Assembly: GCA_963971225.1 (NCBI GenBank)
Contig: OZ020268.1
Location: 61,875,900 to 61,939,899 of the forward strand
DNA: 64,000 nucleotides
From: Melieria omissa
Taxonomy: Eukaryota > Arthropoda > Insecta > Diptera > Ulidiidae
Reading direction: 5' to 3'
Both the position numbers and the translations under genes were made by a program. This document shows, in pieces, positions 44,201-57,767 of this stretch; the stretch's first letter is position 1, and each line of letters begins with the position of its first letter. Below the pieces are notes generated by a model that had not been told where the DNA came from, ran no database searches, and saw nothing but the letters and a program-made list of their open reading frames with translations.

Positions 44201-47200
44201 AAAAAGCATACACACAAAAACTACAACAACAAAAGCATCTAATTCTTTTCATACATACAATTTCTTGAGGCAACAAAACAAAAATCCGCGTAGCCCCCAC
44301 AAGTGTTGCTTCGTTGCTGTCACAACAACGACTGATTGAAAGAATGCACCTCTGATCTATATAACCAATCAAATGCTTGTGGAACCTAAGTACGCACAAT
44401 CACTTTAATCAAAATGGCGTCCAAATTAAGCCAGAGTGACCACCTTTCACCAATTTGGTAAATAAAAAAAATATCCCACCGGCAGCATGATCGAAATTAT
44501 GGCTGTTAAATCTCGACCCGTTAACGGATTTTATTAATATTATGCCTTATTATTTAGCTAGACTCGTATGCTTTCTATAATGGTATCAATCATCCTTCTA
44601 TACCCCAAGGTTCGAAAGCAAATCGATTTGGAACGGTGACTTTAAAAAAAATTGGTTCTTGGGTGAAACCACTAAAATGCTTGTCAATTTAGCCAGAGTC
44701 TTATGCTTTCTATATTGGTCCCTAACTTTTCATTATCCTTCAGGAATAATGAGCATATCGATGCGCACGGATAACATTGAAAAACTGCCTATTACCAAAT
44801 ACACACTCACCACTAAAGTGCTTATAGATTCCGAACGGTATGGGTTACGTTAATAAAAAACCCCTTAAAATGTTGCTAGAGATTGCAGCTTTATCAAATT
44901 AAATCAATAATTTGATTACTATTCGGCAATCATGAACAGATCGATGCGCAAGAGTAACATTAAATGGCTGCCTACTGCAAAATCGATAAAATGCTTGTAA
45001 AATATGATGATTCTAGGTTTATAGAAAAAATATTAACCTTAAAACCTAGCTGGAGTTTTGAGCTTTCATAAATGGGGTCAATCTTCTCGCTATTTCAACT
45101 AATGCAGGAGAATTTCGTTGTGGAAAAGTGATGTCGACCACATGATACATCTATATCAGGGGTGCCCAAAATCTTCTTATGGAAAAGCAAAAACCAATAC
45201 ATGTAAAGTTGCCCAAAAAAATGCAAACAAATTATTTAATTAATTAAAAGCGCATTGTGCATTTCGCTTGACCCTTAAAATTATAAGTGAAAAAAATATA
45301 ATGTTCCCATTTGTCAGTGCCGAAAGGCCAACCAATCGCCAAAACAAAAACTACAACAACAAAAGCATCTAATTTTTTTCCATACATACAATTTCTTTTC
45401 CCCCACACGTGTTGCTTCGTTGCTGTCACAACAACGACTGATTGAAAGAATGCACCTCTGATCTATATAACCAATCAAATGCTTGTGGAACCTAAGTACG
45501 CACAATCACTTTAATCAAAATGGCGTAAAAATTAAGCCAGAGTGACCACCTTTCACCAATTTGGTAAATACAAAAAATATCCCACCGGCAGCATGATCGA
45601 AATTATGGCTGTTAAATCTCGACCCGTTAACGGATTTTAATAATATTATGCCTTATTATTTAGCTAGACTCGTATGCTTTCTATAATGGTATCAATCATC
45701 CTTCTATACCCCAAGGTTCGAAAGCAAATCGATTTGGAACGGTGACTTTGAAAAAATTGCTACTTGGGTGCAACCACTAAAATGCTTGTCAACACCAAAT
45801 GCATAAGTGCATACTAATAATTGACCCCTTAAAATTTTGCCAGAGTCTTATGCTTTCTATGTTGGTCCCTAACTTTTCATTATCCTTCAGGAGTAATGAG
45901 CATATCGATGCGCAAGGATAACATTGAAAAACTGCCTATTACAAAATACACACTCACCACTAAAGTGCTTATAGATTCCAAACGGTATGGGTTACGTTAA
46001 TAAAAAACCCCTTAAAATGTAGCTAGAGATTGCAGCTTTATCAAATTAAATCAACAATTTGATTACTGTTCGGCAATCATGAACAAATCGATGCGCAAGA
46101 GTGATATTAAATGGCTGCCTACTGTAAAATCGATAAAATGCTTGTAAAATATGATGATTCTAGGTTTATAGAAAAAATAATAACCTTAAAACCTAGCTGG
46201 AGTTTTTAGCTTCATAAATTGGGTCAATCTTCTCGATATCTCAAATAATGCAGGAGAATTTCGTTGTGGAAAAGTGATATCGACCACATGATACATCTAT
46301 ATCAGGGGTGCCCAAAATATTCTTATGGAAAAGCAAACACCAATACATGTAAAGTTGCCCAAAAAAATGCAAACAAATTATTTAATTAATTGAATTAGTT
46401 GAAAGCACATTGTGCATTTCGCTTGACCCTTAAAATTATAAGGGAAAAAAATATAATGTTCCCATTGCCGAAAGGCCAACCAATCGCCAACACAAAAAAG
46501 CATACACACAAAAACTACAACAACAAAAGCATCTTATTTTTTGTCATACATACAATTTCTTTTCCCCCCCACGTGCTGCTTCGTTGCTGTGACAACAACG
46601 ACTGATTGAAAGAATGCACCTCTGATCTATATAACCAATCAAATGCTTGTGGAACCTAAGTACGCACAATCACTTTAATCAAAATGGCGTCAAAATTAAG
46701 CCAGAGTGACCACCTTTCACCAATTTGGTAAATAAAAAAAATATCCCACCGGCAGCATGATCGAAATTATGACTGTTAAATCTCGACCCGTTAACGGATT
46801 TTAATAATATTATGCCTTATTATTTAGCTAGACTCGTATGCTTTCTATAATGGTATCAATCATCCTTCTATACCCCAAGGTTCGAAAGCAAATCGATTTG
46901 GAACGGTGACTTTGAAAAAATTGCTACTTGGGTGCAACCACTAAAATGCTTGTCAACACCAAATGCATAAGTGCATATTAATAATTGACCCCTAAAAATT
47001 TAGCCAGAGTCTTATGCTTTCTATATTGGTCCCTAACTTTTCATTATCCTTCAGGAGTAATGAGCATATCGATGCGCAAGGATAACATTGAAAAACTGCC
47101 TATTACAAAATACACACTCACCACTAAAGTGCTTATAGATTCCAAACGGTATGGGTTACGTTAATAAAAAACCCCTTAAAATGTAGCTAGAGGTTGCAGC

Positions 47201-50200
47201 TTTATCAAATTAAATCAATACTTTGATTACTATTCGGCAATCATGAACAGATCGATGCGCAAGAGTGACATTAAATGGCTGCCTACTGCAAAATGAATAA
47301 AATGCTTGTAAAATATGATGATTCTAGGTTTATAGAAAAAATAATAACCTTATAACCTAGCTGGAGTTTTGAGCTTTCATAAATGGGGTCAATCTTCTCG
47401 CTATCTCAACTAATGCAGGAGAATTTCGTTGTGGAAAAGTGATGTCGACCACATGATACATCTATATCAGGGGTGCCCAAAATCTTCTTATGGAAAAGCA
47501 AAAACCAATACATGTAAAGTGGCCCAAAAAAATGCAAACAAATTATTTCATTAATTGAATTGTTTGAAAGCACATTGTGCATTTCGCGTGACCCTTAAAA
47601 ATTATAAGTGAAAAAAATATAATGTTCCCATTTGTCATTGCCGAAAGGCCAACCAATCGCCAACACAAAAAAGCATACACACAAAAACTACAACAACAAA
47701 AGCATCTAATTTTTTGTCTTACATACAACTTCTTTTCCCCCACACGTGTTGCTTCGTTGCTGTCACAACAACGACTGATTGAAAGAATGCACCTCTGATC
47801 TATATAACCAATCAAATGCTTGTGGAACCTAAGTACGCACAATCACTTTAATCAAAATGGCGTCAAAATTAAGCCAGAGTGACCACCTTTCACCAATTTG
47901 GTAAATACAAAAAATATCCCACCGGCAGCATGATCGAAATTATGGCTGTTAAATCTCGACCCGTTAACGGATTTTAATAATATTATGCCTTATTATTTAG
48001 CTAGACTCGTATGCTTTCTATAATGGTATCAATCATCCTTCTATACCCCAAGGTTCGAAAGCAAATCGATTTGGAACGGAGACTTTGAAAAAAATGCTAC
48101 TTGGGTGCAACTACTAAAATGCTTGTCAACACCAAATGCATAAGTGCATATTAATAATTGACAACTTAAAATTTAGCCAGAGTCTTATGCTTTCTATATT
48201 GGTCCCTAACTTTTCATTATCCTTCAGGAATAATGAGCATATCGATGCGCAAGGATAACATTGAAAAACTGCCTATTACAAAATACACCCTCACCACTAA
48301 GTGCTTATAGATTCCAAACGGTATGGGTTACGTTAATAAAAAACCCCTTAAAATGTAGCTAGAGATTGCAGCTTTATCAAATTAAATCAATAATTTGATT
48401 ACTATTCGGCAATCATGAACAGATCGATGATTCTAGATTTATAGAAAAAATAATAACCTTAAAACCTAGCTGGAGTTTTGAGCTTTCATAAATGGGGTCA
48501 ATCTTCTCGCTATCTCAAATAATGCAGGAGAATTTCGTTGTGGAAAAGTGATATCGACCACATGATACATCTATATCAGGGGTGCCCAAAATCTTCTTAT
48601 GGAAAAGCAAAAACCAATACATGTAAAGTTGCCCAAAAAATGCAAACAAATTATTTAATTAATTGAATTAGTTGAAAGCACATTGTGCATTTCGCTTGAC
48701 CCTTAAAATTATAAGTGAAAAAAATATAATGTTCCTATTTGTCATTGCCGAAAGGCCAACCAATCGCAAAAACAAAAACTACAACAACAAAAGCATCTAA
48801 TTTTTTTTCATACAATTTCTTGAGGCAACAAAACAAAAATCCGCGCAGCCCCCACACGTGTTGCTTCGTGGCTTTCACAACAACGACTGATTGAAAAAAT
48901 GCACCTCTGATCTATATAACCAAACAAATGCTTGTGGAACCTAAGTACGCACAATCACTTTAATCGAAATGGCGTCCAAATTAAGCCAGAGTGACCACCT
49001 TTCACCAATTTGGTAAATAAAAAAAATATCCCACCGGCAGCATGATCGAAAATATGGCTGTTAAATCTCGACCCGTTAACGGATTTTAATAATATTATGC
49101 CTTGTTATTTAGCTAGACTCGTATGCTTTCTATAATGATATCAATCATCCTTCTATACCCCAAGGTTCGAAAGCAAATCGATTTGGAACGGTGACTTTGA
49201 AATCTAGCTGGAGTTTTGAGCTTTCATAAATGGGGTCAATCTTCTCGCTATCTCAAATAATGCAGTAGAATTTCTTTGTGGAAAAGTGATATCGACCACA
49301 TGATACATCTATATCAGGGGTGCACAAAAATGCAAACAAATTATTTAATTAATTGAATTAGTTGAAAGCACATTGTGCGTTTCGCTTGACCCTTAAAATT
49401 ATAAGTGAAAAAAATATAATGTTCCCATTTGTCATTGCCGAAAGGCCAACCAATCGCCAACACAAAAAAGCATACACACAAAAACTACAACAACAAAAGC
49501 ATCTATTTTTTTTTCATACATACAATTTCTTGAGGCAACAAAACAAAAATCCGCGCAGCCCCCACACGTGTTGCTTCGTGGCTGTCACAACAACGACTGA
49601 TTGAAAGAATGCACCTCTGATCTATATTACCAATCAAATGCTTGTGGAACCTAAGTACGCACAATCACTTTAATCAAAATGGCGTCAAAATTAAGCCAGA
49701 GTGACCACTTTTCACCAATTTGGTAAATAAAAAAAATATCCCACCGGCAGCTTGATCGAAATTATGGCTGTTAAATCTCGACCCGTTAACGGATTTTAAT
49801 AATATTATGCCTTGTTATTTAGCTAGACTCGTATGCTTTCTATAATGGTATCAATCATCCTTCTGTACCCCAAGGATCGAAAGCAAATCGATTTGGAACG
49901 GTGACTTTGAAAAAATTGCTACTTGGGTGCAACGACTAAAATGCTTGTCAACACCAAATGCATAAGTGCATATTAATAATTGACCCCTTAAAATTTAGCC
50001 AGAGTCTTATGCTTTCTATATTGGTCCCTAACTTTTCATTATCCTTCAGGAATAATGAGCATATCGATGCGCAAGGATAATATTGAAAAACTGCCTATTA
50101 CAAAATACACACTCACCACTAAAGTGCTTATCGATTCCAAACGGTATGGATTACGTTAATAAAAAACCGCTTAAAATGTAGCTAGAGATTGTAGCTTTAT

Positions 50201-51746
50201 CACATTAAATCAATAATTTGATTACTATTCGGCAATCATGAACAGATCGATGCGCAAGAGTGACATTAAATGGCTGCCTACTGCAAAATCGATAAAATGC
50301 TTGTAAAATATGATGATTCTAGGTTTATAGAAAAAATAATAACCTTAAAACCTAGCTGGAGTTTTGAGCTTTCATAAATGGGGTCAATCTTCTCGCTATC
50401 TCAAATAATGCAGGAGAATTTCGTTGTGGAAAAGTGATATCGACCACATGATACATCTATATCAGGGGTGCCCAAAATCTTCTTATGGAAAAGCAAAAAC
50501 CAATACATGTAAAGTTGCCCAAAAAAATGCAAACAAATTATTTAATTAATTGAATTTGTTGAAAGCACATTGTGCATTTCGCTTGACCCTTAAAATTATA
50601 AGTGAAAAAAATATAATGTTCCCATTTGTCATTGCCGAAAGGCCAACCAATCGCCAACACAAAAAAGCATACACACAAAAACTACAACAACAAAAGCGTC
50701 TAATTTTTTTTCTTACATACAATTTCTTGAGGCAACAAAACAAACATCCGCGCAGCCCCCACACGTGTTGCTTCGTTGCTGTCACAACAACGACTGATTG
50801 AAAGAATGCACCTCTGATCTATATAACCAATCAAATGCTTGTGGAACCTAAATACGCACAATCACTTAAGTCAAAATGGCGTCAAAATTAAACCAGAGTG
50901 ACCACCTTTCACCAATTTGGTAAATAAAAAAAATATCCCACCGGCAGCATGATCGAAATTATGGCTGTTAAATCTCGACCCGTTAACGGATTTTAATAAT
51001 ATTATGTCTTATTATGTAGCTAGACTCGTATGCTTTCTATAATGGTATCAATCATCCTTCTATACCCCAAGGTTCGAAAGCAAATCGATTTGGAACGGTG
51101 ACTTTGAAAAAATTTCTACTTGGGTGCAACCACTAAAATGCTTGTCAACACCAAATGCATAAGTGCATATTAATAATTGACCCCTTAAAATTTAGCCAGA
51201 GTCTTATGCTTTCTATATTGGTCCCTAACTTTTCATTATCCTTCAGGAATAATGAGCATATCGATAAGCAAAGATAACATTGAAAAACTGCCTATTACAA
51301 AATACATACTCACCACTAAAGTGCTTATAGATTCCAAACGGTATGGGTTACGTTAATCAAAAGCCCCTTAAAATGTAGCTAGAGATTGCAGCTTTATCAA
51401 ATTAAATCAATAATTTGATTACTGTTCGGCAATCATGAACAGATCGATGCGCAATAGTGACATTAAATGGCTGCCTACTGCAAAATCGATAAAATGCTTG
51501 TAAAATATGATGATTCTAGGTTTATAGAAAAAATAATAACCTTTAAACCTAGCTGGAGTTTTGGGCTTTCATAAATGGGGTCAATCTTCTCGCTATCTCA
51601 ACTAATGCAGGAGAATTTCGTTGTGGAAAAGTGATATCGACCACATGATACATCTATATCAGGGGTGCCCAAAATCTTCTTATGGAAAAGCAAAAACCAA
51701 TACATGTAAAGTTGCCCAAAAAAATGCAAACAAATTATTTAATTAA
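38273..51746. repeat. Longest satellite block, about 11-12 monomers
   Basis: Anchor segments recur near 38489, 39680, 40786, 41959, 43144, 44296, 45411, 46570, 47741, 48849, 49561 and 50760; most spacings are 1.10-1.20 kb. Deletions occur near 48430 (about 65 bp), 49200 (about 475 bp) and 49325. Four monomers (41950, 45405, 46565, 47735) share a deletion giving ATTTCTTTTCCCCC or ACTTCTTTTCCCCC in place of the AATTTCTTGAGGC...GCAGCCCCC segment. The monomers at about 41207-42060 and 46989-47842 are nearly identical at 5782 bp apart. Minus-strand frames up to 101 codons recur but are not conserved. No gene is seen. Confidence 0.95.
38620..39455. repeat. Internal ~175-bp subrepeats in a representative monomer
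   Basis: Four diverged copies start at about 38747, 38923, 39105 and 39278 (spacings 176, 182, 173), each opening with TAGCYRGAG-like sequence and usually preceded by CCCTTAAAA. Copies 2 and 3 align well: ATCTCGATGCGCAAGGATAACATTG against AGATCGATGCGCAAGAGTGACATTA, and CTGCCTATTGCAAAAT against CTGCCTACTGCAAAAT. Copy 1 shares ATCGATTTGGAACGGTGACTTTGA at the same offset. A possible fifth, shortened copy starts at AAGCCAGAGTG near 38620. The same arrangement holds in the other monomers. Confidence 0.82.
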
Positions 51747-53408
51747 CCTTCGCCTTACCAATACCCACCCGGGTGACCTTTTTGATATTTATTGTTTGAT
51801 ATCTGCCCGAGTATTAACCCAATCCAGTTATGATTTCGACTCACTGAACAAATTTTAAATTAGTTTTCAATAATATAAATAAAAAATTTTTTGGAAATAT
51901 TTTTCATGATTAAACATGAAAATTTCCATTTTGTATTCATCGTTTACCAATACCCACCCGGGTGACCCTAGTCAAATACTCTTATTATCTTGCCTTATTA
52001 AAGGAAAAAAAGTGGTTTTAAAAAGTTTGTACGCAGTTTATTTATATATATTATATTATATTATTATTATATTATGGTGTGGACGGATTTAGATGGCAAT
52101 TTTTACATTTAGTTTGGCTGACGCTGTGTTCTGCACATGTTGGCTACGTATTTCATGCGTGTATTGCTCGTTGAAGAGAATATAATGAAATTTTGACACG
52201 TGATCACAGAGATTTCGGGTTTTAACATTCTTACTTTTCAAGACAATTTTTTATAAATTTTCAAGGATATCAAGGATTAAAATTTTCAAAGGACCTTTTT
52301 CATATCCTTTTTTTCCAAATAGGTAAAAATCAATTTCTTTCAATTCATGAGCCTTTCCTTTTTCATTTGATATACATTCATATCGCTATATTCTAACGAG
52401 GTTAAGTATTTTTTATAATTTCTTTATTTTTTTCCCCCTTAAAAATTGTGAAGTCCTTTTAAAAAGACAAAGAATATAGATATGAAAACCTGAGTAGTTT
52501 CTAGTTTAACGCACATTTGGATTTTTTTCGGTGTGAAAAATGTTATCGCACGGTGGTATAATATAATATTATTTCTAATTTTTTGTCTGGTCCAGACAGA
52601 CAGGACCATTTCTGCGCATTGTGGCCAACAAAACTATGGATTTGTTTTTAGCTGGACGTAAGACCACATAGCCACATTTTTAGTAAAGCCACAAAAGCTT
52701 GATGTGACTTCTCTGGTTCGTAAAGGTTCGAACTCGTTGAGAACATACCTCTTGTTTTTTAACTGTACCTACAATCAACATGTTCCAATTTGCTAGCTTT
52801 TTGGCCAACGGCAATGTTGTGAAGAATTTATCCATGGTAACGTTTTCGCCTGACCCTCTGTATATACTGACTAAATCTTTCACAATACGCTCACCTTGGT
52901 TAACGTCTCGAATGTTGTTAACTTTCCCAGTATAAATTTGTCCATGCAGTGGATAGTAGGTGGCTGAATCACAGGCCCACCAGATTTTAATGCCATACTT
53001 GGCAGGCTTAGACGGCATATATTGGGTGAACCGAGTACGGCCCCTATACCCAAACAACTGCTCATCCGCCGTAATGGATGCAGACAAACATCGAAAATCG
53101 TTTCCACTAATCATTGTTATTAGTTTTTCATACTGAACCTCTCAAGTCAACAGCACCAGATGAACTTATTGACATGTTAATCTTGATCGGTAAATTTTTT
53201 TGAAAATTTCACATTTTTTTTCCAAAAATTCAAATTTTTTTTCAAAAAATCGAATTTGAATTGTAATCAGTAACAAAACAGAGAAGGCGTAGTACAGGAA
53301 AGTGAGGATTCCGACTTTTATTTGGCATGGACCTATACAAAAAACACTGAGGTCACCTGGGTGGGTATTGGTAAACGACGTACAAAAAATTCTTTGATAA
53401 GGCGAAGG
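51747..53408 (-). mobile_element. piggyBac-3 transposon, decayed
   Basis: It begins after TTAA (51743-51746). The right flank is TTAC (53409-53412), one change from TTAA. Terminal repeats start CCTTCGCCTTA on both sides. Subterminal copies of ACCAATACCCACCCGGGTGACC-type sequence stand near 51757 and 51948, with the inverse near 53350. It is 1662 bp. A transposase fragment lies on the minus strand at the right half. The ends differ from piggyBac-1 and piggyBac-2, so this is a third family. Confidence 0.9.
52680..53114 (-). pseudogene. piggyBac transposase central fragment, piggyBac-3
   Basis: An open stretch of 144 codons covers the catalytic centre of a piggyBac-type (DDE_Tnp_1_7) transposase: ITADEQLFGYRGRTRF with the first Asp, QYMPSKPAKYGIKIWW, the C-D-S then YPLHGQIYTG segment, and VTMDKFFTTLPLAKKL with the second Asp. 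It ends with the start of the GTVKKQE segment, after which similarity is lost. The N-terminal region, third Asp and C-terminal cysteine region are not found, so it is a truncated, non-functional copy. It is the best-preserved piggyBac coding fragment in the window. Confidence 0.9.
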
Positions 53409-56400
53409 TTACTTGAATTAGTTGAAAGCACATTGTGCATTTCGCTTGACCCTTAAAATTATAAGTGAAAAAATATAATGTTCCCATTTGTCATTGCCGA
53501 AAGGCCAACCAATCGCCAAAACAAAAACTACAACAACAAAAGCATCTAATTTTTTTCACACATACAATTTCTTGAGGCAACAAAACAAAAATCCGCGCAG
53601 CCCCCACACGTGTTGCTTCGTTGCTGTCACAACAACGACTGATTGAAAGAATGCACCTCTGATCTATATAACCAATCAAATGCTTGTGGAACCTAAGTAC
53701 GCACAATCACTTTAATCAAAATGGCGTCAAAGTTAAGCCAGAGTGACCACCTTTCACCAATTTGGTAAATAAAAAAAATATCCCACCGGCAGCATGATCG
53801 AAATTATGGCTGTTAAATCTCGACCCGTTAACGGATTTTAATAATACTATGCCTTATTATTTAGCTAGAATCGTATGCTTTCTATAATGGTATCAATCAT
53901 CCTTCTATACCCCAAGGTTCGAAAGCAAATCGATTTGGAACGGTGACTTTGAAAAAATTGCTTCATGGGTGCAACCACTAAAATGCTTGTCAACACCAAA
54001 TGCATATGTGCATATTAATAATTGACCCCTTAAAATTTAGCCAGAGTCTTATGCTTTCTATATTGGTCCCTAACTTTTCATTATCCTTCAGGAATAATGA
54101 GCATATCGATAAGCAAGGATAACATTGAAAAACTGCCTATTACAAAATACACACTCACCACTAAAGTGCTTATAGATTCCAAACGGTATGGGCTACGTTA
54201 ATAAAAAATCCCTTAAAATGTAGCTAGAGATTGCAGCTTTATCAAATTAAATCAATAATTTGATTATTATTCGGTAATCATGAACAGATCGATGCACAAG
54301 AGTGACATTAAATGGCTGCCTACTGCAAAATCGATAAAATGCTTGTAAAATATGATGATTCTAGGTTTATAGAAAAAATAATAACCTTAAAACCTAGCTG
54401 GAGTTTTGAGCTTTCATAAATGGGGTCAATCTTCTCGCTATCTCAAATAATGCATGAAAATTTCGTTGTGGAAAAGTGATATCGACCACATGATACATCT
54501 ATATCAGGGGTGCCCAAAATCTTCTTATGGAAAAGCAAAAACCAATGCATGTAAAGTTGCCCAAAAAAATGCAAACAAATTATTTAATTAATTGAATTAG
54601 TTGAAAGCACATTGTGCATTTCGCTTGACCCTTAAAATTATAAGTGAAAAAAATATAATGTTCCCATTTGTCATTGCCGAAAGGCCAACCAATCGCCAAA
54701 ACAAAAACTACAACAACAAAAGCATCTAATTTTTTTTCATACATACAATTTCTTGAGGCAACAAAAGAAAAATCCGCGCAGCCCCCACACGTGTTGCTTC
54801 GTTGCTGTCACAACAACGACTGATTGAAAGAATGCACCTCTGATCTATGTAACCAATCAAATGCTTGTGGAACCTAAGTACGCACAATCACTTTAATCAA
54901 AATGGCGTCAAAATTAAGCCAGAGTGACCACCTTTCACCAATTTGGTAAATAAAAAAAATATCCCACCGGCAGCATGATCGAAATTATGGCTGTTAAATC
55001 TCGACCCGTTAACGGATTTTAATAATATTATGCCTTATTATTTAGCTAGACTCGTATGCTTTCTATAATGGTATCAATCATCCTTCTATACCCCAAGGTT
55101 CGAAAGCAACTCGATTTGGAACGGTGACTTTGAAAAAATTGGTTCTTGGGTGCAACCAATACAATGCTTGTCAACACCAAATGCATAAGTGCATATTAAT
55201 AATTGACCTCTTAAAATTTAGCCAGAGTCTTATGCTTCCTATATTGGTCCCTCACTTTTCATTATCCTTCAGGAGTAATAAGCATATCGATGCGCAAGGA
55301 TAACATTGAAAAATTGCCTATTACAAAATACACACTCACCACTAAAGTGCTTATAGATTCCAAACGGTATGCGTTACGTTAATAAAAAACCCTTCAAATG
55401 TAGCTAGAGATTGCAGCTTTATCAAATTAAATCAATAATTTGATCGATGCGCAAAAGTGACATTAAATGGCTGCCTACTGCAAAACCAAAAAAATGCTTG
55501 TAAAATATGACGATTCTAGGTCTATAGAAAAAATAATAACCCTAAAACGTCGCTGGAGTTTTGAGCTTTCATAAATGGGGTCAATCTTCTCGCTATCTCA
55601 AATAATGCAGGAGAATTTCGTTGTGGAAAAGTGATATCGACCACATGATACATCTATATCAGGGGTGCCCAACATCTTCTTATGGAAAAGCAAACACCAA
55701 TACATGTAAGTTGCCCAAAAAATGCAAACAAATTATTTAATTAATTGAATTAGTTGCAACAAAAAAGCCTACACACAAAAAAAGCCTAGCACACGTGTTG
55801 CTTCGTTGCTGTCACAACAACGACTGATTGAAAGAATGCACCTCTGATCTATATAACCAATCAAATGCTTGTGGAACATAAGTACGCACAATCACTTTAA
55901 TCAAAATGGCGTCAAAATTAAGCCAGAGTGACCACCTTTCACCAATTTGGTAAATACAAAAAATATCCCACCGGCAGCATGATCGAAATTATGGCTGTTA
56001 AATCTCGACCCGTTAACGGATTTTAATAATATTATGCCTTATTATTTAGCTATACTCGTATGCTTTCTATAATGGTATCAATCATCCTTCTATACCCCAA
56101 GGTTCGAAAGCAAATCGATTTGGAACGGTGACTTTGAAAAAATTGGTTCTTGGGTGCAACCACTAAAATGCTTGTCAACACCAAATGCATAAGTGCATAT
56201 TAATAATTGACCTCTTAAAATTTAGCCAGGGTCTTATGCTTTCTATATTGGTCCCTAACTTTTCATTATCCTTCAGGAGTAATGAGCATATCGATGCGCA
56301 AGGATAACATTGAAAAACTGCCTATTACAAAATACACACGCACCACTAAAGTGCTTATAGATTCCGAACGGTACGGGTTACGTTAATAAAAAACCCCTTA

Positions 56401-56877
56401 AAATGTAGCTAGAGATTGTAGCTTTATCAAATTAAATCAATAATTTGATTACTATTCGGCAATCATGAACAGATCGATGCGCAAGAGTGACATTAAATGG
56501 CTGCCTACTGCAAGTCGATAAAATGCTTGTAAAATATGATGATTCTAGGTTTATAGAAAAAATAATAACCTTAAAACCTAGCTGGAGTTTTGAGCTTTCA
56601 CAAATGGGGTCAATCTTCTCGCTATCTCAAATAATGCAGGAGAATTTCGTTGTGGAAAAGTGATATCGACCACATGATACATCTATATCAGGGGTGCCCA
56701 AAATCTTCTTATGGAAAAGCAAAAACCAATACATGTAAAGTTGCCCAAAAAAATGCAAACAAATTATTTCATTAATTGAATTAGTTGAAAGCACATTGTG
56801 CATATCGCTTGACCTTTAAAATTATAAGTGAAAAAATATAATGTTCCCATTTGTCATTGCCGAAAGGCCAACCAATC
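53409..56877. repeat. Satellite block, about 3 monomers
   Basis: Anchors near 53606, 54786 and 55795 (spacings 1180 and about 1010). Near 55441 TTTGATCGATGCGC lacks about 25 bp, and near 55755 a variant GTTGCAACAAAAAAGCCT replaces the ATTGTGCATTTCGC segment, similar to the variant at 40678. The right edge, CCAACCAATC (56868-56877), is the target duplication of the RTE-like LINE. No gene is seen. Confidence 0.94.
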
Positions 56878-56906
56878 TTACTTACTTAACTGGCCATAAC
56901 AACCCG

Positions 56907-57767
56907 TTATCGGGTTACGGCCTGCCGCAAAACTTCTCTCCAGGCGCCTCTGCTTCGCGCGCGCCTTCTCCAGTTGGTCACACCAAGAGATACCAGGGCC
57001 TCTTCCACTTGGTCCTTCCACCGGAGACACGGCCTCCCTCTTCGCCGTCGTCCTCCAACCATCGCATCGAATGCCTTTTTCGCCGGAGCTTCGTCGTCCA
57101 TGCGGCAGACATGACCGAGCCAGCGTAGCCGCTGGATGTTAATTCGCTGCGCTACGTCCATGTCCTTATACAGCTCATACAGCTCGTTATTGGTTCGTAT
57201 GCGATAGTCGTCACCAACCCGAACAGGGCCGAAGATTTTGCGAAGCACCTTCCTCTCGAACACTCCAAGGGCCGCTATGTCGTTTCGTGTCATTGTCCAT
57301 GCTTCAGCGCCATAGAGGAGCACGGGCAAGATAAGCGTCCTATAGAGTGCAAGTTTTGTCGGTCGAGAGAGGTCTCTACTTCTCAATTGCCTACCGAGAC
57401 CGTAGTAGCACCTGTTGGCAAGAGTTATCCTTCGCTTTATCTCCAGACTGACATCATTGCTGCTGTTGATGGCGGTGCCAAGGTAGACGAATTCCTTGAC
57501 AACTTCAAAAGCATACCTGTCGGCCTCGACGTGAGACCCTAGCCGCTGCGAGTCCCTGCGTGTAGACAGCATATACTTCGTCTTGCCCTCATTTACCACC
57601 AGACCCATTTTGGCAGATTCTCTTTCGATAGCCGCAAAGGCAGCGGTGACATCTCGCTTGTTACGTCCGATGACATCAATATCATCAGCGTAAGCAAGGA
57701 GCTGGACACTTTTGTTGAAAATTGTGCCATTACGATGTACACCGGCCTTGCGCAGAACACTCTCCAT
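56907..57767 (-). pseudogene. RTE-like LINE protein, second half of reverse transcriptase
   Basis: The 286-codon frame continues the protein cut by the hAT element; its first ATG comes from the duplicated target bases and is not a true start. It carries LLAYADDIDVIG with the two catalytic Asp residues, GLVVNEGKTKYM, EFVYLGTAINSSNDVSLEIK, LYRTLILPVLLYGAEAWT, and RRLRWLGHVCRM followed by an Arg-rich GGRRRRGRPCLRW segment near the end. Fully open over its length, so damage is limited to the upstream lesions and the insertion. Confidence 0.9.

Noticed and set aside
38273..51746. CRISPR-like or rDNA spacer-like array
   Set aside because: Units of 1.17 kb without spacers are not CRISPR, and no rRNA coding sequence or rDNA promoter context is present.
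56841..57128. Plus-strand ORFs opposite the RTE-like LINE (also 60319-60936 and 61255-61998)
   Set aside because: They are antisense shadows of the clearly recognisable minus-strand endonuclease and reverse transcriptase.
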